From NCBI RefSeq assembly GCF_020080835.1, contig NC_058166.1, forward strand, positions 9,726,380-9,790,379: a stretch of DNA of 64,000 nt. Reading direction: 5' to 3'. Below are positions 12,302 through 24,432 of this stretch, piece by piece (position 1 is the stretch's first letter; every line of letters begins with the position of its first letter). Both the position numbers and the translations under genes were made by a program. Source of the stretch: Cotesia glomerata. Lineage: Eukaryota; Arthropoda; Insecta; Hymenoptera; Braconidae. A model generated the notes under the pieces. It made no database searches. It had not been told where the DNA came from and saw only the letters and a program-made list of their open reading frames with translations.

Positions 12302-12802
12302 CTAAAAAATGTTCCTAAAAGTATAGGTTCTTCAAAAGAATAACACACGGAAAAAAAAATATCGCTCTCAGAGCCATACTGTAATACTACTGTAGCTATC
12401 TCCACTTTACTAAGATAATATATAAGAAGGTATTCCAATCCTGCAATGCATGATGGGAAATGTGTCAATCGGTCGCGCCACCACGAGTGTGTCAGACACA
12501 CTAACCGGCAACTAAAGTATTTTCATGCTAACTCTCGCAATAATAATAAATTTTATGTAATAAATAATCATTGCATAAAAAAATTATTTTCACCCTCTAA
12601 CAATAATAATAAATAATAATAATTAAATAAAAACCTTTAAATAGCTTTTTTATTGCATCCGTAAATTCTCCGGTTGTTCTTAAACGCAGTTTATAATTTA
12701 CCTCTTACATCATTACGTTAAGTTCTATTGTGGTGCCTCTATTTTTTGATAACTTTACATTTACCAAGTCCGGGTTCGAAACTCGGCAATTCTAAATTTT
12801 TT

Positions 12803-12953
12803 AACTTCCCGCTAAAAATCTCAGATTTTCAAAAATCGGGAAGTTATTGTTTTTACCCCGTTTGGCAAAAATCGAGTTTTCATCAGATCTCGACGTTTGA
12901 AGGTCACAGGAAGCTTCCCTGACTACCCCCGCGATGTTGTCACTATGTCTGTA

Positions 12954-13000
<47 letters not shown>

Positions 13001-13515
13001 CTATGTGACTCGCTTATAACTTTTGAACGGTTGAACCGATTTCATCGCGGTTGGTGCCATTCGAAAGGGCTACGCTGAACTTAGATTTCCTGAGAATTTG
13101 AACCGATTCGGACCGATAGATTTTAAGAAATCTTGAAAAATCTTAAAAAAAATAAGAAAAAAATCATTTTTGAAAGTAGTTTTTTTGGAATATCTTTTAA
13201 ACGGCTCTATCGATCAACTTCAAAAACTAATCCGCCCTTAAGCTTGAAAAACCACGCCGATCGGCGTCAACCCGATCAAAATCGGTTGATTCGTTCGAGA
13301 GATAGCGTGAACGAAAGAAAACCGAAAAAAGTGTTTTTTTCACATAACTTCGTCATTTCTTCTCGGATCACTTTTGATGACATAGCATAATTTATAGAGC
13401 TTAAAAACCGCGTCGATTGCCGCCAAAAACGTAGAAATCGGTTAATTAGTTCAAAAGATATCGTCAATAAAAGATTTGAAAACAAGTGTTTTTTTAAAAT
13501 CACTGCGACATTTTT
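12803..13515 (+). repeat. D-family repeat, copy 1 (with TG tract)
   Basis: It begins with the family's 5' hairpin (AACTTCCCG paired with CGGGAAGTT), then AAGGTCACAGGAAGCTTCCC, then a (TG)n tract (about 12955-12998), then a body rich in the phrase ATCGGTTGATTCGTTCGAGA. The 3' quarter is missing. It runs directly into copy 2. The body has internally repeated 130-170 bp segments. Short open frames of 75-90 codons in the body are not consistently kept among copies. Confidence 0.8.
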
Positions 13516-13889
<374 letters not shown>

Positions 13890-14177
13890 TCGTTAAAAGA
13901 ATTTCAATAGAAAATAGCAATATATGTATATTATCCGATCAAAAATTAATTTAGAAAAAATGAAAATAAAAAGAGCTAAATAAAATTTACAAATTAAAAA
14001 ATCTATGTAATTAAGTATTGATTAATTATAAGAACATAAAATCAAAATATTACACATACATATAGAGCAAATATACTCTCAATAGTTGGATCTTTTTTCA
14101 ACACTACCTTTTTGATAAATATTCTTCCACCAAAATTTAAATCTATGTATTAATTAAAAATTCAATAATTTATTTTT

Positions 14178-14336
14178 AACTTCCCGCTAAAAATCTCAGA
14201 TTTTCAAAAATCGGGAAGTTATTGTTTTCACCCCGTTTTGCAAAAATCGAGTTTTCATCAGATCTCGACGTTTGAAGGTCACAGGAAGCTTCCCTGACTA
14301 TCCCTGCGAGGTTGTCACTATGTCTGTATGTATGTA

Positions 14337-14419
<83 letters not shown>

Positions 14420-15430
14420 GTATGTGAATCACTTATAACTTTTGAACGGTTGAACCGATTTCATCGCGGTTGGTTCCATTCGAAAGGGCTTCGCCAAACT
14501 TAGATTTATTGAGAATTTAAACCGATTCGGACCGATAGATTTTGAGAAATTTTGAAAAATCTCAAAAAAAATTAGAAAAAAATCATTTTTGAAAGTGGTT
14601 TTTTTGGAATATCTTTTAAACGGCTCGATCGATCAATTTCAAAAACTAATCAGCTCTTAACGTCAAAAAACCACGCCGATCGGCGCTAATCCGGTCAAAA
14701 TCGGTTGATTCGTTCGAGAGATAGCGTGAACGAAATAAAACCGAAAAAACTGTTTTTTTCACATAACTTCGTCATTTCTTCTCGGATCGTTTTTGATGAT
14801 AGAGAATAATTTCAGAGGTTAAAAAACCGCGTCGATTGCCGCCGAAAACGTGGAAATAGGTTGATTAGTTCGAGAGATATCCTCGACGAAATATTTGGAA
14901 ATAAGGATTTTTTCAACATAACTTCGACATTTTTTGGAATAACTTTCAAACAGCTCTACCGATCGATTCCAAAAACTAATCAGCTCTTAACATCATAAAA
15001 CCACGTCGATTGCCACCAAGCTGGTCAAAATCGGTTGATTCGTTCGAGAGATATCGTGAACGAAAGAAAACCGAAAAAAGTGTTTTTTCAGAGTTACTCC
15101 GAAATTTCTAGTTTGACCAATTGAAACTTAGAAATTATTCATAAGGCTTAAAAAACTACGTAGAATGCCGCCAACCGCGTAAAAATCGGTTCATTCATTC
15201 AAAAGTTATTGCGGTATGAACATTCAAAAAATAGTGTTCCATGAAACTTCTATCAGACTTTTGAGCTCAAAGAGCTCAAAAGCATAGAAAAGGTATCTTT
15301 TTGAGCTCGGAGAGCTTAAAACAACACACAGATTGTACTTTTGAGCTCGAAGAGCTCAAAAAAGCGGCCAGGTATTAACGGAATTAGCGGGAAGTTGCAG
15401 GGATGGCCTTTAGGGTCAACCGTTTTCCTA
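14178..15430 (+). repeat. D-family repeat, copy 3, most complete
   Basis: This is the fullest copy without an internal insertion. It has the 5' hairpin (14178-14220), AAGCTTCCC, and a (TG)n tract at about 14333-14417. Three body segments follow, each carrying GGTTGATTCGTTCGAGA or GGTTGATTAGTTCGAGA. Three GAGCTC-based hairpins lie at 15263-15361. The end is TTAGCGGGAAGTTGCAGGG then CAACCGTTTTCCTAATTTTT. The 3' TTAGCGGGAAGTT is the inverted repeat of the 5' AACTTCCCGCTAA, leaving about 45 bp beyond it. Confidence 0.85.
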
Positions 15431-15639
15431 ATTTTTTTTTTTTTCTTTTTTTTTTTTTACAATTATTCTATAGTTTTATTATAATTTTTACTATTCCAAT
15501 AGATTGTCAGGTCTTATACTGAATGTATTATTATTATTTATTAATTATTAGTAAAAATAATTAGATTAGAGCTCGTCTAATAACAGGTAAGTAATTAGTA
15601 TGTACACAGTCATTTTAATTTATTGAAATTTTTATCAAA

Positions 15640-16092
15640 ATGTTATAATAAATATAATGAACAATATCGGGTTATATTAACAATAAAATTTTTCACAATT
15701 CAAATGCTACTGGTGGGAAATTTAGAATTCAACATTACCCTTATGAGGTATCTGATTGTCGTTATTAATTGCAAATTATTTCTTATCCTAATTAATTTAT
15801 ATTTTTATAGAAATTATAATGACAATTATTTATTCTTAAAAATATTTATTTATGTATGTGTATAGTCAAATGAAAATTTTTAATTTATTTGATAGATACA
15901 AGTAGTATAGAATTTCGCGATTGTCATTTGTTTAAAAATGTCAATTTGTTTTTTCTTAACGTTTTGTTGTTGAGAGTGTGTATTGAAGAGCTAAATTAGG
16001 TAAGTATGGATAATTATTTTTAATAAATCTGCATTTGGATAACTTTTTATTGTATGTAACAATATCTAAACTAATATTTATTAACGCAGATC
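15640..16092. other. Interior leader of the P-like element
   Basis: AT-rich sequence between the inner end of the left arm and the THAP exon. A splice-like pair (AGGTAAGTATGG near 15998 and CGCAG near 16089) suggests a 5' non-coding exon before the THAP exon. Nothing else is recognised. Confidence 0.35.
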
Positions 16093-17617
16093 ATGGGTGG
16101 ATGTAGCTTTCCTGACTGTCATAACAGCAGTGAAAAGGGTTTTAAAATGCTGAGGTTTTCTTGTTCAGTTGAGATGAGAAGTAAATGGGCATCTGCTTGT
16201 AAAATTTCAAAACCCATTACTGAGAATTCTCGTTTGTGTGAGGTATTTACCACCATGATAAAAAAAAGTAACTTGCCTGACGATAAAAAATCTTGAACCA
16301 AAAAAGAAATCTATTTGGAAAAGAATAATTTTTCTGAGTGAAGAGAAAAAATTTTTAATCTAAGATAATACTCTTCGTTTCAGTACATTTTTCTAAATTC
16401 AAAAAATTTTTCCCATTTTTGTTAATATTACCCACGTTCGACAGCTTGTAGAGTACCAATCACTTGGTGGACCTGTTCTAGTAAAAGGTCTCACCACTGC
16501 TATTTTAGACCCACCACAGTTCGATAAAATGCACGTTGGACTGGCTAGAAAAATTTTTAGCTATGAAATGGGACATGCATTAATTCTAGCGGCGCAAACT
16601 GGTCTTCTTCCGCAAACAGCTATGACCACTGGGTGGTTTATTTTATTATGTAGTCAGTGGTATGAGTTCATGGTTTGTCGGCACAAAAGTAACTCACGGA
16701 ACTTATGGCGCATCGTTAGAACGAGTAGAGTTTCTGCAGAGCTTTATTGAGATTATCAGAGAACTACAAGTTAGCTCTGATAATAGATGGAAACCGATAC
16801 AACGGGGCATCATTCTGGCTACTACTACTGCGTTAAAATTACGAGAAGATCTAGTTCTGACAAAAAAATTGGAGTACCTTCTTACGGGGCGTCAGACTTC
16901 TAGTTCTGGAGAAAATTTATTTTCTCAGGTTCGAGCTGGTGGTGATATTCACCTTAAACTTCGCCAATATTATGCTACCGAATGCGCTTGATTGCAGTGG
17001 CTCAGTATTTATGTGTCCCTGCGTCTGTATCATATGAAGACGATGATGAGCCGTACTACATTGAATTTCTCAAGCAAAAAAAAACTGAACTCCAAACTAC
17101 TAATGATGATTCACAAAATTTCCTTGAAATTCCGGTAAATTGTAAATTATCCGAAATACAAAACTATGGGCTTTATTACCTTTGTGGTTGGGCAGTGTTT
17201 ACTTGTGCGAACGGTTGTAATGATTGTGAGGCAGCAATAATCTCTTCAGTTCCTTTGCCTAACGCGAGTACGGCTTGGACGGATGCAATAAATCGAGAAA
17301 ACTTGAAACATCCGACAGAGGCAGTATATACACTTTTGAAGACTGCGGAAGAAGTTTTTGCTACTTACAGAAAATCTCTTCTCCATTTGCAATCTGTGCA
17401 TGAAAAAGTAATGAAGAGTGTCCTGGAAACTGCCGATCAATCATTAGTCTTCCCAAAATGTCATGGTATTCGCGACAAAATACTCGGAAAATTTATCTCA
17501 TTGCGACTCCATGTTCTCGCAAAAGACATTACAGTGCAACCTGATAATCCCAATGTTGCAGTCTTCAGCTCTAAGAGCGCATATATGCGCACGTCAACAA
17601 AAACCGTCCGTAAATAA
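16093..17617 (+). pseudogene. THAP/P-element-type transposase relic
   Basis: The first segment (16093-16296) is a THAP DNA-binding domain: MGGCSFPDC gives the first two Cys ligands, and SRLCEVF gives the third. The expected histidine after C-x-x is missing. After a gap, 16440-16990 reads PPQFDKMHVGLARKIFS, QTAMTTGWF, SSGENLFSQVR and similar, in two frames. 16982-17617 continues with LRQYYATECA, then LCGWAVFTCANGCNDC. These match the GTP-binding and C-terminal parts of P/THAP9-type transposases. The N-terminal RNase H-like portion between about 16300 and 16440 has been lost, and several frameshifts are present, so it is inactive. Confidence 0.75.
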
Positions 17618-18406
17618 GTTAATTATACTACATTATTTATTCTTCTTTCTCAATAAAATTGAGGCTTTCAATTTTTAAAAGTTACTTGCTGGGTGACAAT
17701 ATTTTATACATATATTAGTCCTTGGAATAAATATATTTTATCTATATATACTGTCCATCATATTTTCTATTGTAATACGTTGAATTTGTTGATTTGATCA
17801 ATAATAATTTCATATATTTTACACAATAAACTTAAAAAAAAGTACTTATTTCAATAAATTAAAATGACTGTATACATACTAATTACTTACCTGTTATTAG
17901 ACGAGCTCTAATCTAATTATTTTTACTAATAATTAATAAATAATAATAATAATACATTCAGTATAAGACCTGAGAATCTATTGGAATAATAAAAATATAG
18001 AATAATTGTAAAAAAAAAAAATTAGAATTGCCGAGTTTCGAACCCGGACTTGGTAAATGAAAAGTTATCAAAAAGTGTAGGCGCCACAATAGAGCTTAAC
18101 GTACCGATGTGAGAGGTAAATCATAAACTGCGTTTAGGAAAAACCGGTTTAACCGGAGAATTTACGGATGCAATAAAAAAAGTTATTTAAACGTTTTTAT
18201 TTAATTATGATTATTTATTATTATTGTTAGAGGGTGAAAATAATTTTTTTATGCAATGATTATTTATTAAATAAAATTTATTATTATTGCGAGAGTTAGC
18301 ATGAAAATACTTTAGTTGCCAGTTAGTGTGTCTGACACACTCGTGGTAGCGCGACCGCTTGACACATTTCCCATCATGCATTGCAGGATTGGAATACCTT
18401 CTTATA

Positions 18407-20574
18407 TCCACAGATTCGGTAGAATCTGGCGCCAAGTTCCGTTCAAATCCGTTGTAAACGGAGCGCCAGACTACCGATCCACAGATTCGGTAGAATCTGG
18501 CACCAAGTTCCGTTCAAATCCGTTGTAAACGGAGCGCCAGACTACCGACTGTGTTTACTGTAAGCAGAACGGTATTTCGAGGTTGCAAAATTTTATTTAA
18601 TTATATGGTTCTCCTTTTTCCAAAATAATATATTATAAAAGTAATGTATACTTTATTTTACTGATATTAATTAATTATAATCAATTATAACACTTAATTC
18701 ACTTAAAATTATTAAATTTTATCAGCACAAACTATAGTAAGCCCAGAAATTTCGATCCTGACTTTTTTTCGATGGGGAATATCAGCTCCACAGACTAGAT
18801 AAAATAAAAATGTGTAGTAATCCTTCCTATAGACACGCAACTACAGTAAAAAGTGATTCATAGCTTGCATCTATGGCCGCCAGGGTGCACTGGAATTACA
18901 TCTACATAAACTGTAGCTTTAAGGGGATAGTTTGCAGTAAAAATGCAGTCAACACGAGATTTAAGTTGTTATCAATTGTAAATTTTCATTATAATTACAA
19001 AAATACTAAAATCCGAACAAAAACAGTTTCACTGTAAAAAGTCGCACCAAGTCCACGTTCATAAGACTATTAGGAAAAAATTTTTTTCTTTACAAAGATA
19101 CAAAATAAAAAATTAAAAATCCGAGTAACCGATATGATTGTTTATGATTTTCAGAAATTAAAAAATTTTTGTAAATTTAAAATTAAAAAATTTTAGAACG
19201 TACTTGGTGTGCGTCATTGTGTATTTCAATTTTTAAAGTCCTAGTAAATAGATTTTACGAATTTCATTAAAAGTAATATATTTTGCCACCGCGCACACTA
19301 AATACGTTCTAAAATTTTTTTTTTATTTTTTCAATTTACAATAAAATTTTTTTTTAATTTCCGAAAATCATAAACAATCATATCGGTTACTCGGATTTTT
19401 TAATTTTTTTATTTTGTATCTTTTTGTAAAGAAAAAAAAAATTTTTTTTCCTAATAGTCTTATGAACGTGGACTTGGTGCGACTTTTTTACAGTGAAACT
19501 GTTTTTGTTCGGATCCACAGATTCGGTAGAATCTGGCGCCAAGTTCCGTTCAAATCCGTTGTAAACGGAGCGCCAGACTACTGACTGTGTTTACTGTAAG
19601 CAGAACGGTATTTTGAGGTTGCAAAATTTTATTTAATTCTACGGTACTTTTTATTCCTAAATTGTATATTATAACAGTAATTAATACTTTATTTGACTGT
19701 TATTAATTAATTATATTCACTTATAACAATTAATCTACTTGAAATTATTAAATTTAATCCGCACAAACTATAGCAAGCTCAAAAATTTCGATCCTGACTT
19801 TTTTTCGATGTAAAAAGTGACATGCCACAGACTAAGTAATTCGAGAATGCATGGTAATAGTCCAATAGATGGGAAACTACACTTAAAAAAATAAATTTCA
19901 CAGCTTGCATCTACACCCGCCAGGGTGCGCTGCAATTATTTTTACATAAACTGTAGCTTCAAGGGGATAGTTTGCTATAAAAAATGCAGCCAACTTGAGA
20001 TTTAAGTTAGTACCAATTGCAAATTTTATTATAATTACAAAAATACTGAAATCCGAACAAAAACAGTTTCACTGTAAAAAATCGCGCCAAGTCCACGTTC
20101 ATAAGACTATTAAGAAAAAAAAATTTTTTTTTCTTTACAAAAGGTATAAAATAGAAAAATTAAAAAATCCAAGTAACCGATATGATTGTATATGATTTTC
20201 GGAAATTAAAAAAAATTTTGTTGTAAATTTAAAAATTAAGAAAAAAATTTTGGAACGTACTTGGTGTGCGTCATTGTGTATTTAAATTTTTTTAAAGTCC
20301 TAGTAAATAGATTTTCCAAATTTCATTAAAAGTAAAATATTTTGCAACCACGCACACTAAATGCGTTCCAAAATTTTTTTCTTAATTTTTAAATTTACAA
20401 CAAAATTTTTTTTAATTTCCGAAAATCATATACAATCATATCGGTTACTTGGATTTTTTAATTTTTCTATTTTATATCTTTTTGTAAAGAAAAAAAAAAA
20501 TTTTTTTTTTCTTAATAGTCTTATGAACGTGGACTTGGCGCGATTTTTTTACAGTGAAACTGTTTTTGTTCGGA
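18407..20574. mobile_element. Head-to-tail array of the palindrome-ended repeat (copies 2 and 3 plus a partial)
   Basis: Three units: a 71-bp partial (18407-18477), copy 2 (18478-19513) and copy 3 (19514-20574). The junctions read ACCGA|TCCACAG and TTCGGA|TCCACAG, with nothing between units. Each full unit has the same layout as 3957-5011: a CACAGATTCGGTAG start, a GC-richer head, a TATAGTAAG-type middle, and a 500-bp terminal palindrome. The array sits between A18406 and T20575 of the P-like element's arm. The intact copy of that arm at 12.42 kb shows the empty site with no duplicated bases. Confidence 0.75.
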
Positions 20575-20639
20575 TATTATCTTACACTTTACTAACTGTT
20601 AGATTCTTACTAGAGCCATCTAGTAGATCGCTCTGACAG

Positions 20640-21640
20640 GTATACGTTAGTTAGTTAAAATAGCCAAACGGGATTGCTGAGAGCAGTAAACACCTTGCTG
20701 TAGTCTCAGATTTCGCGCGCAGTCCTGTGTGTTGACATATTTCATAACCTTAAAAATATTTGTTTTGTTTATCGTGAATTCAATGATGACTACCAAATAA
20801 AATATCATTTATGGATTAATGCAAATTTATTTATTATATCGAGTAATAAATTAATTTTATAGTAATGGATAACTAATAAATTAGTGCATAGCTTATGTTT
20901 TTTTTTTTTTATTTTTAAACCAATTTAAACTTAGTTAAAATAAAAAAATTATATTGAAAGTTTTTTTTCTAATTTTTAGACTTTTTTTTTTTAATTGTTA
21001 TTTTCGTATATTTATTTATTATTTTTTTTAAATTGTCAAACTTCTGATTATAATTTTATTTAATGACGTTAAAGTTAATTCACTTTATAATTTTTTAATT
21101 TTATTTAACAAATACATTTTTTCTGAAAAATTATTTTCAAAAAATTGCATTTATGATTTTTTAAAATTTCTACATGTAAATTTTTTTAAAAATTTTTTTT
21201 TACCATAATTTATTTGTTAAAAAAATTCTAAAAATAATTAAATATCTGCTTAATTAATTTTCAATTATATTTATTAGTGATAAATAATATGGAACCATGT
21301 TTTTATTTAAATTATAATTTATTATGATAATTATCAAAATTTTTTATTGACCTTTTTTATGTCAGTTAATTTAATTTTTTTATTCAATCAAAATTAAATA
21401 AATCATTTCAAATTCATCAATTAATAAATATAATTTTTGAAATTATTGTTTATAAATATTATTATGCATTGAAATCATTATTTATAAATATTTTTATTCA
21501 GTTAATAGATATTGGTACGTGTGTATGTGGTTATGTTAGACGGCGCCGTTGAAAAATGTAGTTAGCGATTCTATGTCATGTTTGGTGAGGATTTTTTTTT
21601 ATATCAAATAGAAACATTTGGGAGGGTAAGAGTTAGAAAA
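20640..21640. other. AT-rich intergenic DNA
   Basis: Nothing recognisable apart from homopolymer-rich AT sequence. It lies between the probable end of the P-like element and D-family copy 4. Confidence 0.6.
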
Positions 21641-21644
21641 AAAA

Positions 21645-22375
21645 AATTAGGAAAACGGTTGACCCTGAAGGCCATCCCTGCAGCTTCCCGCTAATTCCAT
21701 ACTTAGGCGCTTAAAATTGCACCAATGGCGTTTTTGAGCTCTTCGAGCTCAAAAATACAATTTATGGGTTATTTTGAGCTCTCCAAGCTCAAAGAGCTTA
21801 TTTTCCTATGCTCAAAGGAATATTTTCCTATGCTTTTGAGCTCGAAGAGTCTGATAGGGATTTGATGACACTATTTTTTGAATTTTTAAACCACAATAAC
21901 TTTTGAATGAATAAAGCGATTTTCACGCGGTTAGAAGCATTCGACGCAGTTTTTCAAGCCTCACAAAGAATCTTAAATTTTGAATTGATCGCGCTAGGAA
22001 TTTTGGAGTTATTCCGAAATAACACTTTTTTCGGTTTTCTTTCGTTCACGATATCTCTCGAACGAATCAACCGATTTTGACCGGACTGGTGGCGATCGAC
22101 GTGGTTTTTTGAGGTTAAGAGCTGATTAGTTTTTGAAATTGAACTATTAAGCCGTTTAAAAGTTATTCCAAAAAAACCACATTTAAAAAAATTTTTTTTT
22201 TCAGTTTTTTGAAGATTTCTCAAAATCTATTGATCTGAATCGGTCCAAATAGTTTTCAAAATCTAAGTTTGGTCAAGCCCTTTCGAATGGCACCAACCGC
22301 GATGAAATCGGTCAAGCCGTTCAAAAGTTATAAGCGGTTCACATACTTTCACACACAAACATTCACACGTAAGGT
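21645..22375 (-). repeat. D-family repeat, copy 4, 5'-truncated
   Basis: Minus-strand copy. The family 3' end lies at 21645 (ATTAGGAAAACGGTTGACC). GAGCTC hairpins lie at about 21733-21850, and the body extends to about 22345. The dinucleotide tract is reduced to a few CA units near 22350-22370, and the 5' hairpin half is missing. An 89-codon open frame at 21954-22223 resembles frames in copies 1 and 7 but not copy 3. Confidence 0.75.
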
Positions 22376-23690
22376 TAGGCTTATAAACTCAAGTAATAGA
22401 GTGAGCGCGACTACCGACTTTCGGACTTTCTGCCGCCTTGTGTCTCGTTGTCAGTGCATAAATACATTTTTTCGGCTCCCTGTCATAGAGCGCATACACG
22501 ACTCGACCATGGCATAAAAGTGAGACTTTCTGCCGTGAAATCGAAGCCGGAACCCCATACTTTCGACCGACGTAGTAAGAAAAATTTTTCTACCCTCCGG
22601 CCGGAAAGTGGCAACTTTCTGGCCGCTGCGCTAAACAAAGTTGCCACATTCCGGCTACGTAGAGCAGAAAAATAGTATACACACCTTGGCCAGTAAATAA
22701 GAAAGCCTCAGATCACATGTTTGTCAACCTCGGCTTCGCCTCGGCCAACAATTACATGTGATCTGAGACTTTTCTTATTTTACTGGCCTAGGTATATAAT
22801 ATACTATTTCTTGCTTTCCTAGCCGAAAGTACACTATTTCGGGACGCACTTTACTCCAGGAAAAGCAACTTTTATGGCCTACTCTAACGCATGCGCGCTA
22901 TGCATATTTTCTGGCCAGCAGCACAGAACCTCGCTTTCTTTCGTATTTTCGTGGCGCGACCGGCCTATACAGCGAGTTTCAACTGTATATAAAAGTCACA
23001 ACATCATCTGTATGTAACATGTCAGCGCATAAACTAACCAAAAAATGTCAAATAAATAAAAATAATTTCTAACTAGATTATTGTGAGTGAACTATTTAAT
23101 AATAATACTGCACAAATAATTTATATAAAAATTTTAGAAAATAAAATATAAAAGTTTTGTGGATTTTATTTGCTTTCTTTTATATTTTGACAGCTAGTAA
23201 AGCAATGTTTATAAAACAATCCATATACTCTACAAGCTTCTAATAATTTAATTTCAATCTTTCTTAGCCGTTTAATTAAAAACTAATTTTTAATCAACTT
23301 AAAAAAATTGATTCTGTTATTAAATCGAATTTAAATATTTGTGACAAGTTCTGTGCATGTTATCTCTCTCAATCAGAGCATTTGTTAGTAAACTTTAAAA
23401 TAACTTATTTTTTTTTTTATTTATTAATTTTTACTTTTTTATTTTGCCCGCCCCGACCAGCAAAACCTTAGCTTCGCCTCGGCTTTGTAAAATTCGGGCG
23501 GCGCCCCCCTCACGTCTGACAAAACCCCTTCCGCGGTATTGCGTACTTTCGGCTGGAGAGCAAGAAAAATACTATACGACCCACGACCAGAATGTTGGAT
23601 GCCCTGACGTATGTGATATGATTTCCCATACGCCAGGAAATCCAACTTTCTGGCCTTAGGGCGTAATATACTATTTTTTTAATCACCCTA
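22376..23690. repeat. Cluster of GC-looped hairpins, unclassified element
   Basis: This stretch is less AT-rich than its surroundings and contains two long hairpins. The first (22665-22813) has arms ending GGCCAGTAAATAAGAAAG and CTTATTTTACTGGCC, and its loop holds CCTCGGCTTCGCCTCGGCC. The second (23571-23680) pairs AATACTATACG with CGTAATATACTATT. A TATATAAAAG string at 22989 resembles a TATA box, and the only frame after it is 17 codons. The first hairpin recurs at 38.8 kb. I cannot name the element. Confidence 0.5.
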
Positions 23691-23754
23691 ATGTATACAT
23701 AGTTTCTGTCTTACTCTCTCATTTGCGTCCGCGCATTCACATACATTCTACACG

Positions 23755-24260
23755 GCTTGATTTTGTTAAACCAAAAAATGTTTTTTTTGGAATAACTTTT
23801 AAACGGCTCTACCGATCAATTCCAAAAACTAATCAGCTCTTAAGATCAAAAAACCACGTCGATGGCCGCCAGTCCGGTCAAAATCGGTTGATTCGTTCGT
23901 GAGTTATCGTTGACGAAAGAAAACCGAAAAAAGTGTTTTTTCGGAATTACTGCGAAATTTTTCGTTCTATCAATTTAAAATTTAAAATTCTTCATGAAGT
24001 TTAAAAAACTACGTTGAATGCCACCAACCGCGTGGAAATCGGTTCATTCATTCAAAAGTTATTGCGATTTGAAAATTCAAAAAACAGTGTTTTATCAAAA
24101 GCTATTTTTTTTAGCACGGAGAGCTCAAAATAACACACAAATTGTATTTATGAGCTTGAAGAGCTCAAAAACGTGATAAGTGCAATTTCAAGCGTTTAGG
24201 TATAGAATTGGCGGGAAGTTGCAGGGATGGCCTTCAGGGTCAACCGTTTTCCTAATTTTT
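23755..24260 (+). repeat. D-family repeat, copy 5 (3' part)
   Basis: It contains the family body from GGAATAACTTTTAAACGGCT, a GAGCTC-type pair (24116-24170), and the complete 3' end (GCGGGAAGTTGCAGGGATGG, then CCTAATTTTT). The 3' end is joined directly to the 5' AACTTCCCGC of copy 6 at 24261: a head-to-tail arrangement. Confidence 0.8.
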
Positions 24261-24432
24261 AACTTCCCGCTTAGAAAATCGAAGATTTTAAAAAATCGGG
24301 AAGTTATTGTTTTCACCCCGTTTTGCAAAAATCGAGTTTTCATCAGATCTCGACGTTTTAAGGTCATAGGAAGCTTCCCTGACTACCCCCGCGATGTTGT
24401 CACTATGTCTGTATGTGTGTGTGTGTGTGTGT

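Noticed and set aside
15623..15865. 80-codon open frame inside the P-like element
   Set aside because: Ile/Leu/Tyr/Asn-rich, starts in the inverted arm, has no link to the transposase and resembles random AT-rich translation.
21954..22223. An 85-89 codon protein shared by D-family copies 1, 4 and 7
   Set aside because: The frame is closed by a stop in copy 3 and its similarity is no more than the DNA similarity of the copies. Lys/Phe/Asn-rich composition fits translated AT-rich repeat.
22376..23690. Integrated viral DNA (the GC-rich hairpin cluster)
   Set aside because: No viral gene is present and a second copy lies beside ordinary transposons; base composition alone is not enough.
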